From an uncultured Microbulbifer sp. (lineage in GTDB: Bacteria > Pseudomonadota > Gammaproteobacteria > Pseudomonadales > Cellvibrionaceae), in contig NZ_CANNGQ010000001.1 of assembly GCF_947504145.1 (NCBI RefSeq), positions 682,001-746,000 on the forward strand: a DNA stretch of 64,000 bases. The letters run 5' to 3'. A model generated the notes under the pieces. It ran no database searches. It saw nothing but the letters and a program-made list of their open reading frames with translations, and had not been told where the DNA came from. A program made the translations under genes and the position numbers. Below, one piece after another: positions 33,279 through 41,447 of the stretch. The number at the start of each line of letters is the position of its first letter. The stretch's first letter is position 1.

Positions 33279-33307
33279 GGGCCGGCGTTGCTGCCGGCCC
33301 TCCTGTT
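33279..33307 (+). terminator. Possible terminator after the sigma factor operon
   Basis: A perfect eight-bp stem GGGCCGGC/GCCGGCCC with a six-base loop is followed by TCCTGTTTCT, a poor T-run. Confidence 0.45.
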
Positions 33308-33359
33308 TCTCCCCCTCCCAATCGTTCGTTCATTTCTCTGGCAGACCCGTGGCCTGAAA

Positions 33360-33845
33360 TCAGCGCTGGTATTGCCCCAGTTTGATCTCCCCGCGCCGGG
33401 TCACCCGAATCGCCGGCAGGAGAGACGTCCTCAGCCCCAGCTTTGCCTCCAGTTCGTAGGGCACCGTATCGCCCTGTAACTGGATCAGCTGAGCGGCGGC
33501 CATAAACGATCCCATCAGGTTTGCTGAAGCGTCCACCGTGATGGCCTCCTGCCCGTATGCGGGTATTACCGGCAGGGTATTGGATGTTCCTGTTACCACC
33601 TTGTGCCCGGCCAGCTTGAGTGTGTAGTAGAGGCCGGAGAGGGCCAGTTCATTGCTGTTGGGGTTGAATACGCGCAGGTGAATGCGAAAGCGCAGATCAC
33701 CGCTGTGATTATTGGGTAGCGGCTCCAGGGCCGTCACCTGGACCTCTGGCTTTTCGAAACCCGGCGATAAGGTGGCGCATCCGCCGAGGGCCAACAGTGG
33801 AATCATGAAGGCGCAGAGTAGGTAATGACGAAGTGAGTGAATCAA
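33360..33845 (-). CDS. LEA type 2 (WHy-domain) lipoprotein
   Basis: A 161-residue exported protein. The signal ends in lipobox LGGC (cysteine near residue 23), followed by one LEA2/WHy beta-sandwich with LRFRIHLRVFNPNSNELALSGLYYTLKLAG and a late VPYELEAKLGLRT. Bacterial WHy lipoproteins are linked to desiccation or stress tolerance. TTG at 33845 is chosen as start because AGGGGA lies six bases upstream; the open frame further upstream to 34325 has no family similarity. Divergent from the dioxygenase gene. Confidence 0.82.
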   Translation of the reverse strand: MIHSLRHYLLCAFMIPLLALGGCATLSPGFEKPEVQVTALEPLPNNHSGDLRFRIHLRVFNPNSNELALSGLYYTLKLAGHKVVTGTSNTLPVIPAYGQEAITVDASANLMGSFMAAAQLIQLQGDTVPYELEAKLGLRTSLLPAIRVTRRGEIKLGQYQR

Positions 33846-34172
33846 GCGGGTTCCCCTGTAAAACGGTATGCGGATTGGGCTGTTTACGTGTGGTTTGAAG
33901 TTTGGAGCCAATCGGACCCGGCTAAGTTTAATGGAATCGTTTTCTGGCGCTATCGATTGGTCGCGATATCGCATTCCCGAGTCCGGTAAATCGGTAGACC
34001 GCGGTGGCGGCAGCGGGTTCAACCCCCGGATCTGCGACCCCTTGTCGCGAATGTGCACCCGGCCATGACGCCACCGGAGGACAACTATACTCAGTGCGCT
34101 AACTAGCCTCTCAGTTGTGAGATGGCGTCGGGCCGTGGCAAGAAGTGTCAGAGTGAGGACAGAGGAGGTCTT
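33846..34172. other. Divergent intergenic region
   Basis: No gene is supported here. The segment must hold the promoters of the LEA2 lipoprotein (minus) and the dioxygenase (plus). A T-arm-like string at 34013-34029 is not part of a tRNA. Confidence 0.4.
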
Positions 34173-35093
34173 GTGGAGTTTGCAGAGCTTCAGCCGGACT
34201 TGAAACAGTGGATACAGGACGCGGTTACGCGCGGCCAGTGCCAGTCGAAGGTGATGGATGCGCTTTTGAAAGCCGGGTATCAGCCATCCATCGCTCGTGC
34301 CGTGGAGCAGTGTATCGCCACCCACACGGTTAACCCCAATGGCGCAGCGGCGCTCAAGCCTGAATTGAATGCAACGCCAGAACCACGTCCTGCTGCCAAG
34401 CCCTCAGAAACAACAGATGCCAGCAGCCGCTTTCGTCTGTTTGAGCCGGAAAAGAACGTGTATGACCTCGGGGATCGGCAGGTGGAAATCCTGCTGGCGA
34501 TGAAGCAGCCCAACATTGTTTTGTTCGGCAATCTCCTGTCGGAGAATGAATGCGATGGGTTGATTGAGATGTCTCGCCCCCACCTCCAGCCTTCACGTCT
34601 GGTGAATTCAGCGAGCGGCTCTTTTGATATCGGCGAAGAGCGGACCAGTTTCGGCACCTATTTCGATCGGGGTGCCAACCCGCTGATCGCCGGTATCGAA
34701 GCCCGCATTGCGCGTTTGCTCGGGGCGCCTGAGAGCCGCGGAGAACCGATGCAGATACTGCACTACCAGAGCGGTGCCGAATATCGCCCGCACTTTGATT
34801 TTTTTAATCCGGAAAAGCCCGGTAGCAAAGAGATTCTGGCGCGCGGGGGGCAGCGGGTAGGCACTCTGATCATGTATCTGAATGACGTCGAGGCTGGTGG
34901 CTCCACGGTGTTTCCGAAAGTGTCCCTGGATGTGCTTCCGAAAAAAGGGTGTGGCCTGTTTTTTTCGTACGCCAACGCGGACGGGGAGCTAGACCGCTTG
35001 ACCCTGCATGGTGGTAGCCCTGTGATCTCCGGGGAGAAATGGATCGCCACCAAGTGGCTGAGACTGTACGAGCGCGATACCGGCCATGCCTAG
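34173..35093 (+). CDS. 2OG-Fe(II) oxygenase, prolyl 4-hydroxylase-like
   Basis: A 306-residue protein. Residues 1-120 form a helical N-terminal part and linker (LKQWIQDAVTRGQCQSKVMDALLKAGYQP), and the rest is a P4Hc double-stranded beta-helix. Iron ligands are His and Asp in YRPHFDFF and a distal His in LTLHGGSPV; the 2-oxoglutarate-binding Lys is in GEKWIATKWL. It would hydroxylate a protein or small-molecule side chain. GTG at 34173 follows AGAGGAGG; an ATG at 34122 is the alternative. Overlaps the mechanosensitive channel gene by eight bases. Confidence 0.9.
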   Translation: MEFAELQPDLKQWIQDAVTRGQCQSKVMDALLKAGYQPSIARAVEQCIATHTVNPNGAAALKPELNATPEPRPAAKPSETTDASSRFRLFEPEKNVYDLGDRQVEILLAMKQPNIVLFGNLLSENECDGLIEMSRPHLQPSRLVNSASGSFDIGEERTSFGTYFDRGANPLIAGIEARIARLLGAPESRGEPMQILHYQSGAEYRPHFDFFNPEKPGSKEILARGGQRVGTLIMYLNDVEAGGSTVFPKVSLDVLPKKGCGLFFSYANADGELDRLTLHGGSPVISGEKWIATKWLRLYERDTGHA

Positions 35094-36075
35094 TTGGCTA
35101 TTGCAAACCAATCCGGCCGGTCAGGAGGGCGCGGATAAGGCGAAAGAGCTGGCGGATGCCCTGGAGCTCGCGAAAGTCACGCCCTCATCCTTCTCCAGTG
35201 TGCTCGAAACCGTCATGGCCTCCCTTGCGAGTATCTGGGAGGGGTTTCTCGGGCATATCCCGTTTTTTATCGCCAGTGTTTTAATGCTGGTGCTCACCTG
35301 GGTGATTGCCACCATTGCGGGAAAATTTACCCGCCGTTTCGCCAGGAAAACCACCCACCGGCCGTCACTTCAGGACCTGATGGTTCGCCTGACGCGCATT
35401 TTTATCTGGGTGATTGGAATGTTGTTCACCGCCATGGTGCTGTTTCCCGGCCTTACACCGGCCAAGGCGCTGGGCGGGCTTGGCCTGTTGTCCGTGGCCG
35501 TGGGGCTGGCGTTCAAGGATATCTTTGAGAACTTCTTTGCCGGTATCCTCATCCTTTGGCGGTTTCCGTTTGAAGCCGGCGATGTCATCAAGTGTGAAAA
35601 TGTAGAGGGTAGAGTCGAGGCGGTAGAGGTGCGCAACACCGCCATTCGGCGCACCACGGGGGAACTGGTAATTGTGCCCAACCTGTTTCTGTTCAAGAAC
35701 CCCTGTGAAATTCTCACCGATCGCAACAAGCGGCGGATCACCATTATCGCCGGCGTCGCTTACGGTGAGGATGTCGCGACCGCGGTGGACGTGATCACCG
35801 CGGCCGTCGGCGAGTGCGAAACCGTGCGGGACGATGAACCGATACAGATATTCCCGCAGGCATTTGGCGACAGCAGTATCGACATCGAGGTTACCTGGTG
35901 GTCCGGTTCTACGCCGCTGGAGGAGCGTCGGTCCCGCGGCGAGGTGGTGACCGCGGTGAAGCGGGCGCTGGACGAGGCCGGCATCGAAATTCCTTTCCCC
36001 TATCGCACGCTCACGTTCAAAGAGCCTCTATCACTTGCCGGCAGGGGAGCCGAGGCACCGCAGGGCGAGCCGTAG
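35086..36075 (+). CDS. MscS-type mechanosensitive ion channel
   Basis: A 329-residue small-conductance mechanosensitive channel. Three hydrophobic helices (about residues 57-80, 105-125 and 128-160) precede the beta domain; the pore helix contains GGLGLLSVAVGLAFKDIFENFFAGI, and RFPFEAGDVIKCENVEGRVEAVEVRNTAIRRTTGELVIVPN is the typical beta barrel. It releases solutes on hypo-osmotic shock. Its ATG lies inside the dioxygenase gene end, so the two are co-expressed. Convergent with maiA. Confidence 0.94.
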   Translation: MPSWLLQTNPAGQEGADKAKELADALELAKVTPSSFSSVLETVMASLASIWEGFLGHIPFFIASVLMLVLTWVIATIAGKFTRRFARKTTHRPSLQDLMVRLTRIFIWVIGMLFTAMVLFPGLTPAKALGGLGLLSVAVGLAFKDIFENFFAGILILWRFPFEAGDVIKCENVEGRVEAVEVRNTAIRRTTGELVIVPNLFLFKNPCEILTDRNKRRITIIAGVAYGEDVATAVDVITAAVGECETVRDDEPIQIFPQAFGDSSIDIEVTWWSGSTPLEERRSRGEVVTAVKRALDEAGIEIPFPYRTLTFKEPLSLAGRGAEAPQGEP

Positions 36076-36095
36076 AGGAGGTGACTCAGGGTGCG

Positions 36096-36731
36096 TCAGA
36101 GGGTGCTGTCCGACTGGTTTTCCGGTCGTGCCTTTTCAAACGCGGGTAGGGCCGCACAGGCTTCTGCAATCCTGGCAATACGGGGGTACTTGTTCAGATT
36201 CATGCCGAAACGCTCCGCGCTGTAGATCTGCGGAATCAGGCAGCATTCGAACAGGCCCGGGGTATCGCCCCCCGCAAAGGTCCCGCCCTGTCCATCCAGC
36301 TGGGTCTCCAGCGCTGTGAAGCCGCCGTCAATCCAGTGGCGAATCCATTCCACCTTCTGCTCATCGCTGGCGCCCAGCTCAGACTGGATGTATTTGAGTA
36401 CGCGAAGGTTCTGCACCGGTTGGATATCACAGGCTACGTTGTAGGCGAGCGCGCGCACCTTGGCGCGGGCCAGGCTGTCTTTGGGTAGAAGGGCGGGCTG
36501 GGGGTGCTGTTCGTCCAGCCATTCCAGAATCGCCAGGGACTGGGTGAATACATGGCCGGCGTCGATCAGGGCCGGCACCAGGCCCTGCGGGTTGAGGTTG
36601 CGGTACTTGGGTTCTTTCTGCTCCCCTTGGAGTAGGTTCACGGGGTGATAGTCGTACGCCAAACCCTTCAGGTTAAGGGCGATCCGCACTCGGTAGCTGG
36701 CGGACGATCGGAAATAGCCGTTGAGTTCCAT
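36096..36731 (-). CDS. maiA: Maleylacetoacetate isomerase
   Basis: A 211-residue zeta-class glutathione S-transferase that isomerises maleylacetoacetate to fumarylacetoacetate in tyrosine/homogentisate breakdown. The glutathione-activating SSASYRVRIALNLKGL is at residues 9-24, and NPQGLVPALI, TQSLAILEWLDEQHP and DTPGLFECCLIPQIYSAERFG are all family-typical. hmgA and fahA are not in the window. Upstream lies a structured region and a MarR regulator transcribed the other way. Confidence 0.92.
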   Translation of the reverse strand: MELNGYFRSSASYRVRIALNLKGLAYDYHPVNLLQGEQKEPKYRNLNPQGLVPALIDAGHVFTQSLAILEWLDEQHPQPALLPKDSLARAKVRALAYNVACDIQPVQNLRVLKYIQSELGASDEQKVEWIRHWIDGGFTALETQLDGQGGTFAGGDTPGLFECCLIPQIYSAERFGMNLNKYPRIARIAEACAALPAFEKARPENQSDSTL

Positions 36732-36768
36732 ATTCTCTGAATCCTGTCAAAAATGGGGGGAAACGCCG

Positions 36769-36774
36769 TATAAT
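36769..36774 (+). promoter_or_regulatory. Perfect TATAAT -10 element
   Basis: GTATAATGCGCGG has a consensus -10; no good -35 is seen at 16-18 bp. Transcription would start near 36781 and run through a structured stretch toward the marR gene. Confidence 0.5.
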
Positions 36775-36780
36775 GCGCGG

Positions 36781-36960
36781 CCAAATTCGTCTGCCTCCAA
36801 GATAAGGCTTCTTTGGCAGGCGAGCCCGGTGGGCGGTGCGTTCAAGGGACGTTTGGGGTGCTTTCCAGCGAGTTCCCAGGTACTTTCGAGTACGCTCCAA
36901 AGCACTTTCACCGATGGCGGCTTAGGAACCATCAAGCAGCCAAAAAATTCCTGCGGCAGT
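36781..36960 (+). ncRNA. Candidate structured leader or small RNA
   Basis: No convincing ORF is present. GTGCTTT (36858-36864) pairs with AAAGCAC (36899-36905), then a symmetric CC/CC internal loop, then AGCG with CGCT, capped by GTACT-TTCG-AGTAC (36880-36893), an extra-stable UUCG loop. A second stem CTGCC/GGCAG lies near 36791-36819. It resembles no riboswitch or 6S RNA I know. It could be the marR 5' leader or a free RNA. Confidence 0.35.
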
Positions 36961-36961
36961 G

Positions 36962-36998
36962 GTTACATTTGAAACCAATTTTAGTTACATTTGGAAAC
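36962..36998. promoter_or_regulatory. Direct repeats upstream of marR, probable operator
   Basis: GTTACATTTGAAAC (36962-36975) and GTTACATTTGGAAAC (36984-36998) recur at a 22-bp interval, two helical turns. Likely binding sites for the adjacent MarR protein. A CCCTACC/GGTAGGG dyad (37013-37038) follows. Confidence 0.5.
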
Positions 36999-37065
36999 TG
37001 GTACAACCCGTACCCTACCGCCTGAATACGGGGTAGGGGAGTGAAGAGCAGGTGAGCGAACCGCA

Positions 37066-37590
37066 ATGACCACAACCGATAACACCAAGATCGACACCAC
37101 TGATTTTTCCGACCCGATTGATGCGGTGCGTCCGGACGATCTGCGCCTGGAGAAATTCCTGCCGTATCGCCTGTCGGTGCTGTCTAACCGGGTCAGCAAC
37201 GCCATTGCCGACGCCTACAGCGCGCGCTTTGACCTCACTATTCCCGCCTGGCGCGTGATGGCGATCCTCGGGCGCTTCCCCAATCTTTCCGCCGCGGACC
37301 TGGTCGAACAGACGGCCATGGATAAGGTTGCCATCAGTCGCGCCGTGTCCATTCTGATCAAAAACGACTACATCACCCGCAGCGAAGACCTCGCCGACCG
37401 TCGTCGCCAGGTGCTCAATCTGTCCGATCTCGGCCGCGATGTGTACGAGCGCATCGTGCCGCTGGCGCAGCAGTATGAGAACGACCTGATGGGCTCTCTG
37501 TCTGCCGATGAGCGCAACCAGCTGGATAGCATTATCGAAAAGCTGATGGCGCGCGCGCAGGACTGGGCCAATCGCGGCTTGATCGACTGA
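37066..37590 (+). CDS. MarR family transcriptional regulator
   Basis: A 174-residue winged-helix regulator. The domain starts near LEKFLPYRLSVLSNRVSNAIADAYSARFDL; the recognition helix region is ADLVEQTAMDKVAISRAVSILIKNDYI, and the wing is RSEDLADRRRQVLNLSDLG. MarR proteins respond to small, often aromatic ligands. Its position between maiA (divergent) and an aromatic aminotransferase gene (downstream) makes a tyrosine-catabolism regulator the best guess. An acidic N-terminal extension of about 28 residues is unusual. Confidence 0.93.
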   Translation: MTTTDNTKIDTTDFSDPIDAVRPDDLRLEKFLPYRLSVLSNRVSNAIADAYSARFDLTIPAWRVMAILGRFPNLSAADLVEQTAMDKVAISRAVSILIKNDYITRSEDLADRRRQVLNLSDLGRDVYERIVPLAQQYENDLMGSLSADERNQLDSIIEKLMARAQDWANRGLID

Positions 37591-37704
37591 TCTCCCGATC
37601 ATCTGCCATTCTTATTCCCATCTTTTCTGAATCGACCGTACTTTGACCGTTCAAAGGCCGGTGTTTCCTTGCGGATGCACCGGCGCGAATTACCAGGAGT
37701 TACC

Positions 37705-38901
37705 ATGTTTGACCACCTGAAGAGCCTGCCCGCAGACCCCATTCTGGGCCTTCTCGCGACCTATCGCGCCGACGATAACCCCAACAAAATCGACCTGGGG
37801 GTGGGGGTGTATAAAGACGAAGCGGGGCACACCCCGGTTCTACAGGCGGTAAAAGAAGCGGAAACCCGCCTGCTGCGCAGTGAAGAAACCAAAGCCTACA
37901 TCGGCCCAGCGGGCACGCCCGGGTTCAACAGCGCCATGCAGGAGCTGGTACTGGGCGCTGACCACCCGGCACTGGTGGGCAACCGAGTGCGCTCTGCGCA
38001 GACCCCGGGCGGCTGCGGCGCTCTGCGTGTGCTGGCGGAATTCTCTGACCGTGCGAAAACCGGCGCTACCATCTGGGTGAGCGACCCCACCTGGGCTAAC
38101 CATGTACCCCTGCTGGGTAATGCCGGCCTTGAGATCAAGAGCTACCCGTATTACGACCGCGCCACCAGCAGCCTGCAGTTCGAGGCCATGGTGGACACCC
38201 TGAAGAACGTAGGCGAGGGCGACCTGGTCCTGCTCCACGCCTGCTGTCATAACCCCTGCGGTGCAGACCTCACCCGTGAGCAGTGGAAAGTGCTGGCAGA
38301 AATGGCGCAGAAGCAGGGCTTTACCCCGTTTATCGATATGGCCTACCAGGGCTTTGGCGACAGCCTGGACGCAGACGCCTACGGCCTGCGCCTGATGGCG
38401 GAATCCGTTCCCGAGATGCTGGTAGCCGCGTCCTGTTCGAAAAATTTCGGCCTGTATCGCGAGCGTGTTGGCCTTGCCATGGTCATCTACAGCGATGTAA
38501 CAGCTGCCGATCGCGGCCAGAGCCAGCTGCTGAATGTGGTGCGTGGCAACTACTCCATGCCGCCGAATCACGGCGGTGCTATTGTCGAGTCGATCCTTAG
38601 CGACGCGGGCCTGCGCGCAAACTGGGAAGCGGAGCTCACCGAAATGCGCGAGCGTATCAACAGCCTGCGCAGCGGTGTGGTGGAAAGCCTGCGGGACGCC
38701 GGTGCTGCCGGTGATTTCGGGTTTATCGAAAAGCAGAAGGGCATGTTCTCATTTCTGGGGATTACGCCGGAGCAGGTTCAGAAACTGCAACAGGATTATT
38801 CCATTTATATGGTAGATTCCAGCCGTATCAGTATTGCCGGCCTGAGCCAGAGTAATATGGCGTACTTCTGCAAATCGGTTGCGGAAGTGCTGGACGCCTG
38901 A
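37705..38901 (+). CDS. tyrB: Aromatic amino acid aminotransferase
   Basis: A 398-residue class I PLP aminotransferase of the aspartate/tyrosine group. The PLP lysine is in ASCSKNFGLYRERVG, and HACCHNPCGADLT and the C-terminal SSRISIAGLS with substrate-binding arginine are present. It interconverts tyrosine/phenylalanine with their aryl-pyruvates. ATG at 37705 has AGGAG at good spacing; the frame upstream from 37669 is unlikely. It follows the MarR gene by 114 bp and ends in its own terminator. Aspartate aminotransferase activity cannot be excluded. Confidence 0.9.
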   Translation: MFDHLKSLPADPILGLLATYRADDNPNKIDLGVGVYKDEAGHTPVLQAVKEAETRLLRSEETKAYIGPAGTPGFNSAMQELVLGADHPALVGNRVRSAQTPGGCGALRVLAEFSDRAKTGATIWVSDPTWANHVPLLGNAGLEIKSYPYYDRATSSLQFEAMVDTLKNVGEGDLVLLHACCHNPCGADLTREQWKVLAEMAQKQGFTPFIDMAYQGFGDSLDADAYGLRLMAESVPEMLVAASCSKNFGLYRERVGLAMVIYSDVTAADRGQSQLLNVVRGNYSMPPNHGGAIVESILSDAGLRANWEAELTEMRERINSLRSGVVESLRDAGAAGDFGFIEKQKGMFSFLGITPEQVQKLQQDYSIYMVDSSRISIAGLSQSNMAYFCKSVAEVLDA

Positions 38902-38917
38902 TCAGCGTCGTTTTTTT
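38893..38917 (+). terminator. Terminator overlapping the tyrB stop codon
   Basis: GACGC (38893-38897) pairs with GCGTC (38905-38909) and seven T residues follow. The short stem includes the last codons of tyrB. Confidence 0.6.
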
Positions 38918-38958
38918 GCGGGGCGGCTCTGGGGCCGCCATAAATAACTCTCCCCAGA

Positions 38959-38987
38959 GCATGCGCCGCCGGATGGGCGGCGTATGC
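38959..38987 (+). other. 12-bp hairpin ahead of the DAHP synthase gene
   Basis: GCATGCGCCGCC pairs with GGCGGCGTATGC (one G-T pair) around the loop GGATG. No T-run follows. It covers the first in-frame ATG (38984), arguing that translation starts downstream or is controlled by the hairpin. A second stem CTCTGGGG/CCCCAGAG (38927-38959) lies just before. Confidence 0.6.
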
Positions 38988-39037
38988 CGATGAAAATTGA
39001 TGTCGAGCTGAATATGGAAGTTGAGGTAGAAGCCCCC

Positions 39038-40411
39038 GTGTCTGAATCTTTGTCAAAACCCTGGGATCCCGCCAGCTGGCGCAAACTGCAGGCGCACCAA
39101 CAACCCAAGTACCCGCCTTCAGCGGAAGTGGAATCTGTCGAGCAACAGCTCGCCGGTTATCCGCCGCTGGTTTTTGCAGAAGAGGCCCGCGAGCTACGTC
39201 GCCAGTTGGCGGAGGTGGCGCAGGGCAAGGCGTTTTTACTGCAGGGTGGCGATTGTGCGGAGTCGTTTACCGACTTCAATGCAAACCGTATTCGCGACAC
39301 GTTCAAAGTGTTGCTGCAGATGGCTGTGGTGCTTACCTTTGCCGGCAACCTGCCGGTTGTCAAAGTGGCGCGTATGGCCGGTCAATATGCCAAGCCGCGC
39401 TCTGCGGATATGGAAACAGTGGGTGGTATCGAGCTGCCAAGTTATCGCGGCGACATCATCAATGGGATCGACTTCACTGCCGACGCGCGCGCGCCCGATC
39501 CCAAGCGTATGCTCACTGCCTATAACCAGTCCGCCGCCACGCTGAATCTGCTGCGCGCTTTCGCTCAGGGCGGGCTCGCCGACTTGCACCAGGTGCACGC
39601 CTGGAACCTCAGTTTCCTGGAAAACAATCCCCAGCGCGATCGCTACGCGCAACTGGCGGAACGTTTGCAGGATGCGCTGGAATTTATGGCGGTGTGCGGC
39701 GTGAACTCTTCGAACACACCGGCCATTCGCGAAACAACACTCTACACCTCCCACGAGGCGCTGCTGCTGAATTACGAGCAGGCGCTGACCCGTACCGACA
39801 GCCTTACTGGAAAATGGTACGACTGCTCCGCACACATGCTTTGGATCGGCGAGCGCACACGCCAGCTGGACGCGGCGCATATCGAATTCCTGTCCGGTGT
39901 GTGGAATCCCATCGGTGTCAAAGTCGGGCCCGGCATGGCCACTGACGAACTCATTCGCCTGATCGACAGTCTGAACCCGAACAATGAGCCGGGCCGCCTC
40001 ACACTGATCACCCGTATGGGGGCGGACGTCCTGGGCGACAAACTGCCAGCACTGGTACGCGCCGTGGAAAGGGAAGGGCGCTCCGTGGTGTGGAGTACCG
40101 ACCCTATGCACGGCAATACCGAGAAAGCGTCCAGTGGTTTCAAAACCCGCAACTTCGACAATATTCTGCGGGAAATTCGCGATTTCTTTGCGGTACACCG
40201 CGCCGAGGGCACACACCCGGGCGGTATCCACCTGGAAATGACCGGGCAGCACGTCACCGAGTGCACCGGCGGTGCCTGGAAGATTTCCGATGCGGATCTC
40301 GCCAGCTGCTACCGCACCCAGTGCGATCCGCGACTGAATGCGGACCAGGTGCTGGAGCTCGCATTCTGCATTTCTGAAATGCTGCGCGACGGCCGTAATG
40401 GCAGCAGCTAA
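39038..40411 (+). CDS. Class II 3-deoxy-7-phosphoheptulonate synthase
   Basis: A plant-type (AroA II) DAHP synthase, first enzyme of the shikimate pathway, joining phosphoenolpyruvate and erythrose 4-phosphate. About 457 residues from the chosen GTG ([15 protein letters not shown]). Conserved blocks: [48 protein letters not shown], [20 protein letters not shown] and [18 protein letters not shown]. In-frame ATGs at 38984, 38990 and 39014 would add a short acidic stretch not typical of the family, and the first is buried in a hairpin; GAGGT precedes the GTG by ten bases. Start uncertain, family certain. Confidence 0.93.
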   Translation: MSESLSKPWDPASWRKLQAHQQPKYPPSAEVESVEQQLAGYPPLVFAEEARELRRQLAEVAQGKAFLLQGGDCAESFTDFNANRIRDTFKVLLQMAVVLTFAGNLPVVKVARMAGQYAKPRSADMETVGGIELPSYRGDIINGIDFTADARAPDPKRMLTAYNQSAATLNLLRAFAQGGLADLHQVHAWNLSFLENNPQRDRYAQLAERLQDALEFMAVCGVNSSNTPAIRETTLYTSHEALLLNYEQALTRTDSLTGKWYDCSAHMLWIGERTRQLDAAHIEFLSGVWNPIGVKVGPGMATDELIRLIDSLNPNNEPGRLTLITRMGADVLGDKLPALVRAVEREGRSVVWSTDPMHGNTEKASSGFKTRNFDNILREIRDFFAVHRAEGTHPGGIHLEMTGQHVTECTGGAWKISDADLASCYRTQCDPRLNADQVLELAFCISEMLRDGRNGSS

Positions 40412-40462
40412 CAGCTTCGAATAACTTAAAGCTCATAAAACCTAACGGATAGGGAGATTGGG

Positions 40463-41143
40463 ATGTATCAACTGTTTATTGGCAACAAAAACTATTCATC
40501 CTGGTCTCTGCGCCCCTGGCTGCTGGCAACCGAACTGGATATTCCCTTTGAGGAGCAGCTGGTGCCCTTTGATGAAGGTGGCAGCTGGAACAAATTCCGT
40601 AAATTCTCCCCAACCGGATTGGTGCCGTGCCTGGTCGACGGCGACACCACCGTATGGGAATCCCTCGCTATTACCGAATACCTCTATGAATCCCACTCCC
40701 GCATCTGGCCACAAGACAAACAGGCCAGAGCCTGGGCCCGCTGCGCCGCCTCGGAAATGCACGCCGGCTTTTTCGCACTGCGCAACCAGTGCAGTATGAA
40801 CTGCGGCGTAACTGTATCCCTCCACCGCATTGACGAAGCCCTGCAGAAAGACCTCGATCGCATCGATGAACTCTGGATGCAGGGGCTGTCTCGTTTCGGT
40901 GGCCCATACCTGGCCGGGAACGCATTCACCGCATTAGATGCATTCTTTGCCCCGGTGGTACTGCGCCTGAAGGGCTATCAGCTTTCCCTCAGTGCCGAAG
41001 CAATGGAATATTGTGAGCGCATTCTGGCACTGCCCGGTATGCAGCGCTGGGTGGAGGACGGGATCAATGAGCCCTGGCGCGAAGTCGGCCACGATGAGGA
41101 ACTGCTTGCGGTGGGGACCATCGTTGAAGACCGTCGAGGGTAA
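40463..41143 (+). CDS. Glutathione S-transferase family protein
   Basis: A 226-residue cytosolic GST. The thioredoxin-like N domain opens MYQLFIGNKNYSSWSLRPWLLATELDIPFEEQLVPF with the serine of YSSWSLRPW as probable glutathione-activating residue; SPTGLVPCLVDG and WESLAITEYLYESHS complete the glutathione site, and the C domain is helical with FTALDAFFAPVVLRL. Substrate unknown. It is 51 bp after the DAHP synthase gene, same strand. Confidence 0.92.
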   Translation: MYQLFIGNKNYSSWSLRPWLLATELDIPFEEQLVPFDEGGSWNKFRKFSPTGLVPCLVDGDTTVWESLAITEYLYESHSRIWPQDKQARAWARCAASEMHAGFFALRNQCSMNCGVTVSLHRIDEALQKDLDRIDELWMQGLSRFGGPYLAGNAFTALDAFFAPVVLRLKGYQLSLSAEAMEYCERILALPGMQRWVEDGINEPWREVGHDEELLAVGTIVEDRRG

Positions 41144-41447
41144 AGCCCGTTCCATCACGTCGCTATCTGAGGTGGCTCGCCTTGGATGAGTTGTAAATCC
41201 GGCCGTATAAAATACCAAGATAAAAACTATACACTTAATAAGTCGTTATCTGATTGATAGTGAAACCGCCAAACACCCAAATACTCCGAAAGGTTGATCA
41301 GCGGCGGGGGAATATCCTGCCATAATGGTGATTTTCCGTGGAAATGTTTGGCCTTGCGGTCACCTCGTAGCGATATCTACCAGCGCTGGGGTACACTCGA
41401 GGAAGCTAACAATTTTAAAAATCCATGTCTAAGAGAGGATCAAGCCG
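41144..41447. other. Intergenic region before the M3 peptidase gene
   Basis: No gene is seen. An AT-rich block (about 41205-41260) contains TTGGAT-N18-TATAAA (41182-41211), a weak promoter candidate about 235 bp upstream of the peptidase start. Confidence 0.35.

Noticed and set aside
34013-34029. T-arm-like stem-loop with TTCAACC loop
   Set aside because: The closing pair mismatches and no D- or anticodon arm fits at proper distance.
36721-36972. Short frames on both strands in the maiA-marR gap
   Set aside because: No ribosome binding site or family similarity; RNA structure explains the region better.
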